NCBI RefSeq assembly: GCF_040719145.1 | Contig: NZ_JBFDUZ010000004.1 | Span: 1 to 64,000, forward strand | Length of the DNA stretch: 64,000 nt | Origin: Paenibacillus sp. JQZ6Y-1 | Lineage (GTDB): Bacteria > Bacillota > Bacilli > Paenibacillales > Paenibacillaceae | Direction: 5' to 3' | Shown here: piece by piece, positions 24,389 through 33,196 of the stretch | Position numbering within the stretch: position 1 is the first letter of the stretch | Layout of the letters: each line of letters starts with the position of its first letter | Notes under the pieces: generated by a model | The model's input: the letters and a program-made list of their open reading frames with translations, nothing else | Databases searched by the model: none | What the model was told of the DNA's origin: nothing | Position numbers and translations under genes: made by a program

Positions 24389-24814
24389 ATGAAAGTGCAA
24401 CATCCACAATATGATCGTAGATTCCCGCCGGGACGAAATGGAAATGGTACACCACCACCGAAAATGAGTCCTCGATCAAAACGAAAACTGATTATAGTAC
24501 TCATCCTGATTGCACTGCTGGTCGGTACGCCATATGGATATGTTCAATATAACAAATGGAGCTATGCGCAGCGGGTGACAAATTATCTTGTACAAGAACA
24601 GAATTATACTCTAGAGGATTTGCAGTCAGTAGAAGGGTTTTGGGGAGTGATGCTACCTAGCTTTTACGTGGATGTAGTGTTTGCGGATGAACCGAATATA
24701 ACGTATGTGTACTTTGCTCATGATAAAATTCAACAGATGCAGCATCGACCGACTACCGGAGCAATTCGTGATCCCATTGGAACGACTCCACTCAAGCATA
24801 TAGAAGACAATTGA
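24389..24814 (+). CDS. Small single-pass membrane protein, DUF3139-like
   Basis: 141 residues: a basic Pro/Gly-rich cytoplasmic start (PGRNGNGTPPPKMSPRSKRK), one membrane helix LIIVLILIALLVGTPYGY (about 34-51), then an extracytoplasmic domain with YLVQEQNYTLEDLQSVEG and FYVDVVFADEPNITYVYF. The pattern, one helix followed by an EQGY-type and V-F-x-DE-x-x-x-YxY block, resembles the DUF3139 family of Bacillales; function unknown. AAAGGAGG lies eight bases before the ATG. Apparently monocistronic. Confidence 0.72.
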   Translation: MKVQHPQYDRRFPPGRNGNGTPPPKMSPRSKRKLIIVLILIALLVGTPYGYVQYNKWSYAQRVTNYLVQEQNYTLEDLQSVEGFWGVMLPSFYVDVVFADEPNITYVYFAHDKIQQMQHRPTTGAIRDPIGTTPLKHIEDN

Positions 24815-24878
24815 TTTGGTTCCTTTCCCAAATATCAACAATTCACATAAATACATAGCATTCCCTACCAAAAACGGA

Positions 24879-24911
24879 TATAATGAAAAAAATAATTCCG
24901 ATAAGAATTAT
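24879..24911 (+). promoter_or_regulatory. -10 box and palindromic operator of the ROK gene
   Basis: TATAAT at 24879-24884 is followed by the palindrome ATAATTC (24892-24898), six bases, GAATTAT (24905-24911), about 20 bases before the ROK start. A repressor bound here would cover the transcript start, so autoregulation by the ROK protein is the simple reading. I saw no good -35 box. Confidence 0.55.
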
Positions 24912-24929
24912 AGGGAATGGTGAAGCGAC

Positions 24930-26132
24930 ATGGCAAAACATATCAAAGGGATGCCTTCGGTCAAAAAAGCGGTGTATGATCGCATCGCTGCGCAGCGCAA
25001 TATTTCCAAGGCTGAAATTATGGAGCAATTTCAGTTGACGAGCAGCAGTCTAACGAGGTTGCTGGATGAAATGACGCGTGAGGGCTGGATTATGGAATCC
25101 GGCTTTGGGCAATCGACAGGTGGGCGACGTCCTATTTTATATCAAATCAATCCGGGGCATCGGTATATTCTGGGGCTAGATATTTCGCGGATTTATTCGG
25201 TGCTTGGTCTATACGATATGGAGATGCGACCATTGGAAATGGTACGCTGGAGCATGGATGAGCAGATGACGCCGCAGCGGCTGGTGGAGCATACGTCGCA
25301 GCAGATTGACGAGCTGCTGCTGCGTCATGAAATTCCCAAGCATCTCGTGCTTGGTCTAGGCGTAGGGGCGGTAGGTCCGCTCAGTCGGGAACAGGGGCGG
25401 ATTCTGAATCCGCTATATTTTGCCGCGCCGGGCTGGAATGATGTGCCGCTACGCAGTTGGTTGGAGGAAGCGACCAAGCTGTTGGTCATTGTGGAAAATG
25501 GTGCGAATACAGCACTCACTGGTGAGCACTGGATGGTGCGTAGCGATAATATTCGGCATATGCTGTATGTGCACATCGGTACAGGTTTGCGTTCAGCGAT
25601 GATGTCCAACGGGCGGATTGTACATGGAGCGGTCGATATGGAAGGCTCGATTGGGCAGATGATCATTCAGACGGATGGACCGCGGCTGCATGGCACGGGT
25701 AACTATGGCGCGTTGGAAGCTTTTGCATCGGTGCAGGCAGTGGAGCAGCAGGTACGCGCGCGTAGCAAGATGAGCCGTGAACAGTGGACGGGTGGTAATC
25801 TGGCATTGAAGCCGGAAGCGATTAATTTTGCGACCATTGTACAGGCGATGCAATCCGGTAATGAGTATGTGCGTGAGATTTTTGCGCAATCGGCGGCGTA
25901 TATGGGCATTGGATTGGCGAATCTGATCAATGTGCTGCACCCTGAGCGGATTATTCTGGGCGGGGTGATGATCAGCGCGCATGATCTGTTTTACGATACG
26001 GCGATTGCTGTGGCAGAGCAAAATATTTATTATTCCGCGAGCTACCAGCCGGAGTTTTCCAAAGGCATTTTGCAGGAAACGGCGGTATCAACAGGTGCAG
26101 CGGTGATGGTGTGGAATGAGTATGAGCTGTAA
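24930..26132 (+). CDS. ROK-family transcriptional regulator (NagC/XylR type)
   Basis: 400 residues: an N-terminal winged helix (ISKAEIMEQFQLTSSSLTRLLDEMTREGW, here split across about 24-52), then an ROK sugar-kinase-like domain with LGVGAVGPLS, NGANTALTGEH, HIGTGLRSAM and GRIVHGAVDMEGSIGQM. The usual zinc-binding Cys cluster (CxCGxxGCxE) is replaced by GTGNYGALE, so the structural zinc of NagC and Mlc is probably absent. ROK repressors release DNA on binding a sugar or sugar phosphate. No sugar genes adjoin it, so its targets must be elsewhere. The ribosome site is weak (GGGAATGGTGAAG). A palindrome upstream suggests autoregulation. Confidence 0.9.
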   Translation: MAKHIKGMPSVKKAVYDRIAAQRNISKAEIMEQFQLTSSSLTRLLDEMTREGWIMESGFGQSTGGRRPILYQINPGHRYILGLDISRIYSVLGLYDMEMRPLEMVRWSMDEQMTPQRLVEHTSQQIDELLLRHEIPKHLVLGLGVGAVGPLSREQGRILNPLYFAAPGWNDVPLRSWLEEATKLLVIVENGANTALTGEHWMVRSDNIRHMLYVHIGTGLRSAMMSNGRIVHGAVDMEGSIGQMIIQTDGPRLHGTGNYGALEAFASVQAVEQQVRARSKMSREQWTGGNLALKPEAINFATIVQAMQSGNEYVREIFAQSAAYMGIGLANLINVLHPERIILGGVMISAHDLFYDTAIAVAEQNIYYSASYQPEFSKGILQETAVSTGAAVMVWNEYEL

Positions 26133-26167
26133 GTTGGCATGTACTTGTAGGTAAGCAAACTGTGTCC

Positions 26168-26390
26168 ATCCAGCGATCTGTGGCAATACAGCGAGACAAG
26201 TATTTCCTCAGCGATGCGTGGCGACACAGCGAGACAAGTGATTCGTCCAGTGATGCATGGCAACACAGTGAGACAAGTGATTCGTCCAGCGATTCGTGAC
26301 AACGCAGCAAGATAAGTATTCATCCAGAGATTCGTGGAAACATAGCGAGAAAAGATTCGCGCAGCAACCCTTGGTAATATAGTGGGATAC
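26168..26390. repeat. Degenerate tandem repeat, about six units of 37-40 bp
   Basis: Units begin TCCAGCGAT or similar, followed by TCGTGGCAACACAGCGAGAC and AAGTGATTCG. About six copies stand head to tail, with 70-90 percent identity by eye; the last two are the most worn. They fill much of the 453-base gap after the ROK gene. Several overlapping minus-strand open frames in this stretch are products of the repeat, not genes. No internal symmetry beyond short stems was found. Confidence 0.8.
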
Positions 26391-26447
26391 GTATCCGCTG
26401 GTTTGAGTCATGCCAATACAAAGTACACAATCTAATATATGATCGCG

Positions 26448-26488
26448 AAAAAGGCAGAGCCGTCTTGAAGTAGACGCTCTGCCTTTTT
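26448..26488. terminator. Bidirectional terminator between ROK and DinB genes
   Basis: AAAAAGGCAGAGC / GCTCTGCCTTTTT, a perfect 13-bp stem with A-run and T-run on opposite sides, so it can work on both strands. It separates convergent genes. Confidence 0.9.
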
Positions 26489-26585
26489 ATACGATTCCAC
26501 AGTGAGTATTAAAAGCGAATATTTCGCAGTGAGTATTTAATAATGAATATTCAGTAGTTAGTAGGCGTTATTTAGTAGTGCGTAT

Positions 26586-27059
26586 TCATTCAAACAACCG
26601 TACCTTCGGGTCCTTGCGAAGGACATGAACGAGCATCGCATGAAGCTGTCCACGATGATGATAAAAATGCGCTTGAGTGTCCAGCAACCATTCATAACGG
26701 GAGTGAACACCGCCCCAATAAGCGGTTGTGGTCGTTAGCAGTTCCTCATCCGTTAATGCCTCAATTCCCTGCCGTAACATGTCGTAATGCAGAGAAAGCG
26801 AGTGGGCAATGGCTTGTTTGTTCATTGTTGGTTCGCTATCCAAGTAAAAGCGATCCATCTCCTCCTCGGAAGCGCCTGCTCCAATCCGAAAGTCGGCTTC
26901 GCACAGCACAGACATATGGGCAAGTAGCTCGCCGATGGACATTTTATCCGGCGTCGGTCGAATGTGCAGATCGTCATCATGCAATGTCTCGATGATATCG
27001 AGTACAGAGCGAATAGCCATATCCATTTGGTTGAAAATGCCCTGACAATATAGATTCAC
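26586..27059 (-). CDS. DinB-family protein
   Basis: 157-residue four-helix-bundle protein of the DinB/YfiT superfamily. The metal-binding His candidates are in LLAHMSVL (about 48) and in the C-terminal block AHFYHHRGQLHAML, where HxxxHRGQ is the family signature. Relatives include thiol S-transferases (bacillithiol- or mycothiol-dependent) and uncharacterised stress proteins, so the reaction is not known. The start codon is GTG at 27059, set by AAAGGAG seven bases upstream. The 237 bases further upstream hold nothing I can name. Confidence 0.85.
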   Translation of the reverse strand: MNLYCQGIFNQMDMAIRSVLDIIETLHDDDLHIRPTPDKMSIGELLAHMSVLCEADFRIGAGASEEEMDRFYLDSEPTMNKQAIAHSLSLHYDMLRQGIEALTDEELLTTTTAYWGGVHSRYEWLLDTQAHFYHHRGQLHAMLVHVLRKDPKVRLFE

Positions 27060-27296
27060 AGAAACGCTCCTTTTTTGAAATGAGATCTATTCCTAAGTTG
27101 AGAAGTCACCGAAAGTTACTCTTGAGTGCTAATAACAGTCAGTAAATGCTAGTGCATGCTGCAGCATTTGGATAGGTACCAATAAACGCATGGTACATGC
27201 AGATATGTGCCGTTACATCTCGCTAAATCGCTTCAAATTCCGTGAAATCCTGCTAGATATTTCTAGCTCCTTATAATTCCTTCTAGATTCCTTCGA

Positions 27297-30200
27297 CTAT
27301 TGCGATACCTTATGAATTTGCTCCAAAATCTGTGGATCTTTGATTTTGTGATCCTGTGCTAGTAGCAGGATTTTGGAGACGATCTCGGCTGTACGCGGGT
27401 CTTCGTCAAGAAACGGAAGGAACAGTCGTCCACGATGCTGCGAGTGTACGGGAACGATATGAATCGCTCCGACGGTTTGCTGGTAAACGATAGCGCTGCC
27501 CAGATGCACACTGTATTCGCCCAGCTTACCTTGAATGATCGCATGATTGCGATCCACAGTAACATTGTCCAGCTTCATCAGACGAATCGTTTCCTCGACG
27601 ATGACGCGGCGCAGTTCCACGGTAGTAAGACTGGCTTCGGGATCGACGCCGCCCACATGAGCAACGCTGACGACCAGATCAATATCGCGCATTACTTCAG
27701 AGAAGACGATCGGTGGAACCTCTTCCAGCGAAATTGGTTTGTACGTGGAACGATCGTGGAACTGAATCGTCTCCAGTGTTGGCGCTTCGGTATCGGCAGG
27801 TGAAAACCAGTCAGCGAGCGCGTAGATGCTGGCGATTAGATTATGGCGATAATCGACCTTTTGCAATCCTTCCTCATAACTGACCGTCCAGCCGCGTCCG
27901 CGAAGAAGTGCGCTGGTCTTGCTCGGCTGTACCTGATGCCCCGCATAACGGCGAGAAATGGTACCGCTCGCTTTCTCATCGGCATTCGGCAGGTACAACT
28001 CACGGAACACCTGCTTGAACGGCTCACGACGAACCTCATCTTCACGATCCGCTTGCTGCGCATGGAATTGACGCTCCATCGCATCATGCTGGAATGCGTG
28101 CCATTGTCCGCTCTGGAACAGATGCAGTGGATGGGCAACAGTTACTTCGTCCGTAGCTTGCAGGCTCACTGCTTCTGGTGTGAAGGAGGTCACTAGGCTT
28201 GTGCCATCCACGGATAGATAGCCCAGACTGCCGTCCGCTACTTTGCGGAACACTAGCGATTGGAATAATGGGGACAACACTGGATTGTCCAGCAGTCTCA
28301 CGATTTCCTCCGTTTGGAAAGCGGTCTGATTGATCATCGAGCGTTCCAGTTCTTGCCTTGCACGCTTATACTGATCTCTCAGCTCGGTTTTCAGCTCTTT
28401 GAGTCGTACAATATATTCGTCCTTATTCAGCCTCGAAGGGATGGATTTGAGCGGCTTGCCACCTTTGGAGGCGTTGATGCTAGTCTGACCCTCGTTACCG
28501 ATACTCAGACGCACAAGCAAGCCATCTTCCACTTCATAATCGTTAAAATAGAACAACAGATCGTTCAGCTTACGTGCTTCCAGATCCCAAGTCAGGCGCG
28601 TCACATCGGCATAGCCTGCATTGCGTGCCAGATTATCCAGCGCGATAGCTGCGGATGTGCTCTCGCTGGCGCGTCGCTGTGCACCGAATGCTTTACTCTG
28701 CTTGAGGAAAAGCTGGATAAACTCATAGCGTTCGCGCAGATCGGTATCGCGCGCATCGCCGGCAGCCAGCGGAATCAGGCTGTACGCCAGCAATTGATCC
28801 TTGGTGCGCTTATCTGCTACCTGCTTGTGCGTTTTTTCCAGATCCAGCTTGCCAAGTACCGCATCGGCGAACAGCTGACTGCGGCGATGATTGGCGCCAC
28901 CGGATATATATTTGGCACAGTCGTACAGGATGGCGAAGCGCTCGGCTCCGATTTCTTCATACGCCTGCTGGAACCAGTTCAGATCGAAGGCGCCATCGTT
29001 GAACTGCTGGGGCGTGATCGGTGAATAGTGGGCGACGATGGTTTCCTTTTCCGCAGAAAAGGTTTCGTTAATATGCGCATGGAAGTACCAAGCGGCACTA
29101 CGTAGCCCTTTCCAATTCAGATGCTTGGCAATGATTTCGATCCATTGCGGTGCATACATTGCCGCTTCCAGTAGACGGCGTTCGGCTACCGGTTGCATTT
29201 CAAGCAGCTTCTTCAGTAGCTGTTCGTCTTCGCCTTCCAGCGGATAACAATTTTTCAGCAACTGGCTGAACATTTCCTTTTTGGTCAGCTGACCGCCATA
29301 GCTGTAAATGTAGCCGCGCACAAAGGTTTCTTTTTGCAAATGATTCAAAATAGACACGAAGTAGTGCATACCATAGAAGCGCATAATATTGGCAGCAAGT
29401 TGAGATACTGGTGTAGGCAGCTCACCACGCTTGCTTTCGATGTCCAGCACACGGACAAGCAGTGCCTCCCGCAGCGGCTGCAAATTCGGGAAACGATCCA
29501 CGATGTTTCTGCGTGCATAGGTGGACGTTAGCTCGTGCATCATCTGTCTGCCATTGTCTGGGTCTGCCATAATTAGGCGATAGATCGATTGATCTTCAAT
29601 ATAACCGATCTGGTGCGCACGAGCGTAGTCTTCCAGCGTATTGGAGCCGTACAGTGCATGGTCAAGCCCGATACTTCTTCGTTCGATAGCGTCCAGTGTA
29701 CGGAAGCGTTCCTTGAATTGCTCATCGTTCGTCTGACGCTCGCGCAATACACGCACCCACGGATTGATCAGCAGACTAAGCAAGGGAGACTCTTCTTCCA
29801 GACGTTCTTGCGGGAACGATTGCAGCAGCTTGTGTACAACCAGATTGCACAGATGGAACGATTGCTGATCCTGTGTTTCGTCCGCCATCGCTTGCAGTAG
29901 TGATTCTGCTTGATTCATATAGGTAAGCTTTTTTATCGTCTGTTGAATATCTAGAATCTGATCCAGCGGGTAGACAGAGCGAATATACTCGCTGCGCCAG
30001 CCGTCCAGCAGCTTCTCGTTATCCGCAAAGTAATGACTGTGATACCAAAAATAGCTAATATCGCGCATCGTACCATTCAAGGCTTCCAATCGAATATAAA
30101 ATTGCAGCTGCAACAGTTCGTTTGCCGTTAGCTTCTGTTCGTCAAAGTACGCGCGCCATACATCGGCGAGTGGATAGTCATCCAGCGTACTTGTGTATTC

Positions 30201-32366
30201 GTCATCCCATTCGCTTTGCGGATGATAATGTATTTTTTGCAGGCTATTACCGATCAGCATCTGTGCCTTGTAGCTATTGGAATAGATCACTTCGTATTCC
30301 ACATTCCGATGCTCATGCACCAGATCGTTCAGCTCTTGGAATATACGCTTGATCCGTTCCGTATCCATCATCAGCATATCGTCGGCAATGCTGAAACTGT
30401 CAACATTCATCGGTTCATTGAGCGCTGCTTCTTGATGCTGCGGATCATACAATCCAAACCCGTTCTGTGGCGTATATTCCTCCTGCTGACTGTTCAGCTT
30501 GTCCAGCAGCACCTGCTCCTTGGCAGTAGGCTGGGTGAACGATTCGATCACTTGCACCAGCCGCGTGAATTGCTCTTGTCTGGACGATTCGGATTGCAGC
30601 TCAGTTAGCAGCTCTAAGCCTGCCAGACGCTGCAATTCGTTTTTGCTATTCAGCAGACGCGGCACGACCGGCTCCAAACGTTCCTCTGACTGGGATAACA
30701 GCAAACGGATACCGCTTTGGCGCAGCGAGCCTGTTTTCAGTCGGAACAGGTCTTCCATACGCTGAATTTCCTCATCGTTCAGTGTGAAGCTGGAAGCGCA
30801 GCGTAGGGCTTTTTCCCGATTGCTCATGCTCTTGTCAGATAATGCGTCCAATACGAATTGGCGCTGTGCCGGATCGTCACCATTCTGAATGACGTGTTCT
30901 AAAATACGCCCACGCAGATCGGGCGACATGCGATCCTTCAATTCCAACACTTGAGCGACGCGCGCCGGGTCAGGCTCATAGCTTGCCAGATACAGCAAGC
31001 GGTTGATCAGATCATCTGCCGCTACGTTGTACGTCGAAAATGCCAGTGTACTCGATGTGCCGGACAGCTCGGAGGATGGCATCATCTCTAGCAGTGCATG
31101 GATACGGGCAAAATCGCGCTCACGCTCTACCTTGTCATCCAATGCGGGGGTATGTGGGATGCGAAGTACTTGTTGAGAGTGGTTCAGATCGTTCACAAAG
31201 TCCCATACAAATTCACAGCAATAGACGTAATTGTCCATCACACTATGTACCAGCTCTGGATCGGTCGCCGGATTCAAATCCTCTTCATGCAGCAGCTTCC
31301 TAGCCATAGCGAAGCGTATCTCGTTATGCTGACTATTGGACAGTACATACAACGCGACGATTTTGCGATAACGAATGCCAGATTGTACCACCTGCTGCAA
31401 GCGTGCAGGCAAGTCATTTTCTTCGTGTACAGCAGTTGCCCACAGACTGATATAGATTTGATTGGCGTTCTCACTGTCCAGCCATTCGGTACGAATGTTT
31501 GCGTCCTGTAACGCGTCGTATACATATTGCAGCACCTGCTTGGCAACGCGCTGCTGCGATGTTTCCAGACTCATGCCTGTCCATACATCAAGCGCCCGTA
31601 CAATCGAGCTGTAACGGATGAGATCGTGCTTGATAATCGTACCGAGCAGCACAGTCATCGCTTGGATCGTGCCTTCGTCCATCAGCTCAGCAATGGTCTG
31701 GCGAAGCCCCTCTTGCAGTCGCGCCGCAACGAGCAGATCGGCGACGGTGTCATAACACTCTGTACGATGCGACATCAGTATCCCTTTGAGCATGGAACGC
31801 TTGAGCAGGGCAGTCTGATTCTCGCCATGTATAATGTCCATCAGCAGCTCGTATACGACCTCATCGCGTTCGTCGAGCGATTGTGCAATCATATCTTCGA
31901 TGGCTGACTCATTGGGCATATCATGCCATTCGTAATCTGGTCGTTTCAAATATTCATGCAAATCAAAGTTGGCACCGTACAGCCGAAGCACGGAGCATAA
32001 CTTTTGAATAATTTTTCCTGTATGTAAACGTATATTGCGGGTGTGATACGGTCGGCGCAAATAGCCTGTACTATACGGATACTCGGCAGCATGTTGAATC
32101 ATATACTGCAATGTCGCAACTGCCGATTCACCGACAAGATGCTTCGCCGCAATCAGCAGCGGATCAAATAAACGACTGTCGTCTCCGTTACTCATTGCCT
32201 CTAGCTTGTTGCACAGTGTTGTGTATGCTTTGTTGTTGTACACATACAAATCCTGTATAAGCTGTGCACACAGTTCAGCAATTTCCTTTTCCTCACCCTT
32301 CATCGTTTCTGTGATGGCATTGAATCGAGTGTTGAGATCTACCGTCATTTCATACCAGTTAGACAT
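27297..32366 (-). CDS. Very large DUF4132 (DUF5724-type) protein
   Basis: 1689-residue soluble protein with no signal peptide or membrane helix. The N-terminal two thirds are helix-rich and look like HEAT/ARM-type solenoid (for example REKALRCASSFTLNDEEI, then LRQSGIRLLLSQ and LQRLAGLELL). The C-terminal third fits the DUF4132 family: LARNAGYADVTRLTWDLEA near 1290 and a block DGLLVRLSIGNEGQTSINAS. The family includes the E. coli MolR-like proteins and has no settled function; no catalytic motif is obvious to me. It follows the small gene at 32425 by 58 bases, and they are surely co-transcribed. GGGAG is about seven bases before ATG 32366. Confidence 0.82.
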   Translation of the reverse strand: MSNWYEMTVDLNTRFNAITETMKGEEKEIAELCAQLIQDLYVYNNKAYTTLCNKLEAMSNGDDSRLFDPLLIAAKHLVGESAVATLQYMIQHAAEYPYSTGYLRRPYHTRNIRLHTGKIIQKLCSVLRLYGANFDLHEYLKRPDYEWHDMPNESAIEDMIAQSLDERDEVVYELLMDIIHGENQTALLKRSMLKGILMSHRTECYDTVADLLVAARLQEGLRQTIAELMDEGTIQAMTVLLGTIIKHDLIRYSSIVRALDVWTGMSLETSQQRVAKQVLQYVYDALQDANIRTEWLDSENANQIYISLWATAVHEENDLPARLQQVVQSGIRYRKIVALYVLSNSQHNEIRFAMARKLLHEEDLNPATDPELVHSVMDNYVYCCEFVWDFVNDLNHSQQVLRIPHTPALDDKVERERDFARIHALLEMMPSSELSGTSSTLAFSTYNVAADDLINRLLYLASYEPDPARVAQVLELKDRMSPDLRGRILEHVIQNGDDPAQRQFVLDALSDKSMSNREKALRCASSFTLNDEEIQRMEDLFRLKTGSLRQSGIRLLLSQSEERLEPVVPRLLNSKNELQRLAGLELLTELQSESSRQEQFTRLVQVIESFTQPTAKEQVLLDKLNSQQEEYTPQNGFGLYDPQHQEAALNEPMNVDSFSIADDMLMMDTERIKRIFQELNDLVHEHRNVEYEVIYSNSYKAQMLIGNSLQKIHYHPQSEWDDEYTSTLDDYPLADVWRAYFDEQKLTANELLQLQFYIRLEALNGTMRDISYFWYHSHYFADNEKLLDGWRSEYIRSVYPLDQILDIQQTIKKLTYMNQAESLLQAMADETQDQQSFHLCNLVVHKLLQSFPQERLEEESPLLSLLINPWVRVLRERQTNDEQFKERFRTLDAIERRSIGLDHALYGSNTLEDYARAHQIGYIEDQSIYRLIMADPDNGRQMMHELTSTYARRNIVDRFPNLQPLREALLVRVLDIESKRGELPTPVSQLAANIMRFYGMHYFVSILNHLQKETFVRGYIYSYGGQLTKKEMFSQLLKNCYPLEGEDEQLLKKLLEMQPVAERRLLEAAMYAPQWIEIIAKHLNWKGLRSAAWYFHAHINETFSAEKETIVAHYSPITPQQFNDGAFDLNWFQQAYEEIGAERFAILYDCAKYISGGANHRRSQLFADAVLGKLDLEKTHKQVADKRTKDQLLAYSLIPLAAGDARDTDLRERYEFIQLFLKQSKAFGAQRRASESTSAAIALDNLARNAGYADVTRLTWDLEARKLNDLLFYFNDYEVEDGLLVRLSIGNEGQTSINASKGGKPLKSIPSRLNKDEYIVRLKELKTELRDQYKRARQELERSMINQTAFQTEEIVRLLDNPVLSPLFQSLVFRKVADGSLGYLSVDGTSLVTSFTPEAVSLQATDEVTVAHPLHLFQSGQWHAFQHDAMERQFHAQQADREDEVRREPFKQVFRELYLPNADEKASGTISRRYAGHQVQPSKTSALLRGRGWTVSYEEGLQKVDYRHNLIASIYALADWFSPADTEAPTLETIQFHDRSTYKPISLEEVPPIVFSEVMRDIDLVVSVAHVGGVDPEASLTTVELRRVIVEETIRLMKLDNVTVDRNHAIIQGKLGEYSVHLGSAIVYQQTVGAIHIVPVHSQHRGRLFLPFLDEDPRTAEIVSKILLLAQDHKIKDPQILEQIHKVSQ

Positions 32367-32424
32367 TGGAATGCTCCCTTCAGGTAGGCGTAATGGATCG
32401 AACGCCCGATGTAGTGTTCGTGGA

Positions 32425-32847
32425 TTACCATAGACGTCCAGCCAGCATTGTCAGCCGAATCAGCACCAGCGTATCGTTCTCTTGCAGCTCTAGTGGCTGG
32501 GTAAGCTCTGTCAGTTCCTCGTCACGCCAAAAGACGCGATACAATCCATCCTCAAACGCAAGCAGTGCGGCGTCGATTGCCTGTTGTTCATCCGGTGTGC
32601 GGGTATCCTCCACATGTCCAAATCCGATCTTGCCAGTGTCCGCACTCTGCTGTACTTCCTGTTCGGTCAAATACGGTAACAGACTGCCTGTGCTCTGTCG
32701 TTCGATAAATGCACGGACGCTGGATTGCACTAGCAGAATTAGCAGCTCTCGCACTGTCGTCGGTTTACTGTCCAGCGCAATCGTCTGCTGATGCAGGCTG
32801 CTGCGACGGCGCGATGGGCTTTTGACTGTGACTTGGATGTTCATCAT
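32425..32847 (-). CDS. Small protein, possibly beta-grasp, paired with the DUF4132 gene
   Basis: 140 residues, not recognised. Its outline suggests a ubiquitin/MoaD-like beta-grasp: a first strand NIQVTVKS, a second after ALDSKPTTVRELLILLV (strand, turn, then a helix headed TVxELL), and a last strand LQENDTLVLIRLTMLAGRLW. It ends in GRLW rather than Gly-Gly, so it would need trimming to be conjugated, or it is only an adaptor. The middle (residues 50-105) is acidic and variable. AAGGAGG lies three and six bases before two adjacent ATG codons, the second (32844) being better spaced. It precedes the DUF4132 gene by 58 bases, so the two probably work together. The fold is inference from pattern only. 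Confidence 0.65.
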   Translation of the reverse strand: MMNIQVTVKSPSRRRSSLHQQTIALDSKPTTVRELLILLVQSSVRAFIERQSTGSLLPYLTEQEVQQSADTGKIGFGHVEDTRTPDEQQAIDAALLAFEDGLYRVFWRDEELTELTQPLELQENDTLVLIRLTMLAGRLW

Positions 32848-32928
32848 ATTCCTCCTTCCATGGTCAAAGCAGGCATGAGGGTATACGTGTATGTATCAAG
32901 CTTCTAAATGTAGGTTCCTTCTACACTC

Positions 32929-32950
32929 ATGTTACTGTTATATGTAACAT
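32929..32950. promoter_or_regulatory. Inverted repeat upstream of the DUF4132 cassette
   Basis: ATGTTAC (32929-32935) and GTAACAT (32944-32950) are perfect 7-bp arms separated by eight bases, about 80 bases before the small gene on the minus strand. It may be an operator for the cassette. Its arms are oriented opposite to the TGTAAC-N7-GTTACA sites elsewhere in the window, so it is a different element. Confidence 0.4.
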
Positions 32951-32963
32951 AACACAAATATAT

Positions 32964-32987
32964 AAAAGGGAACAAGTGTTCCTTTTT
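32964..32987. terminator. Hairpin separating the aeRF1-like gene from the DUF4132 cassette
   Basis: AAAAGGGAACA / TGTTCCTTTTT with a two-base loop and A/T runs on both sides. On the minus strand it lies about 210 bases after the aeRF1-like gene and before the cassette promoter. The rest of the 349-base gap shows nothing clear. Confidence 0.6.
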
Positions 32988-33196
32988 GTATTAGTTAATG
33001 ATAGATCATCACGCTCTGCGCGAGCGTATCGATTGTATGCGAGGGGGTAGAGGTAGATTCTGCGCACATGTATTCAAAAAAAGCCCTCCTGACCAGACCG
33101 AAGTGAGCTTCAATCTGGCGGAGAGCTGTTGCGTTCAATGTTGTCATACAACATCATGCCGAGTCTGTCGGAATGATCGTTGGAGATAGGCGCATA

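Noticed and set aside
26168-26411. Minus-strand ORFs in the repeated region after the ROK gene
   Set aside because: Several overlapping frames repeat the same peptide fragments; they arise from the tandem repeat and have no ribosome sites.
32929-32950. Fourth Rrf2-type operator
   Set aside because: The arms read GTTAC...GTAAC, opposite to the TGTAAC...GTTACA pattern, and the spacing differs.
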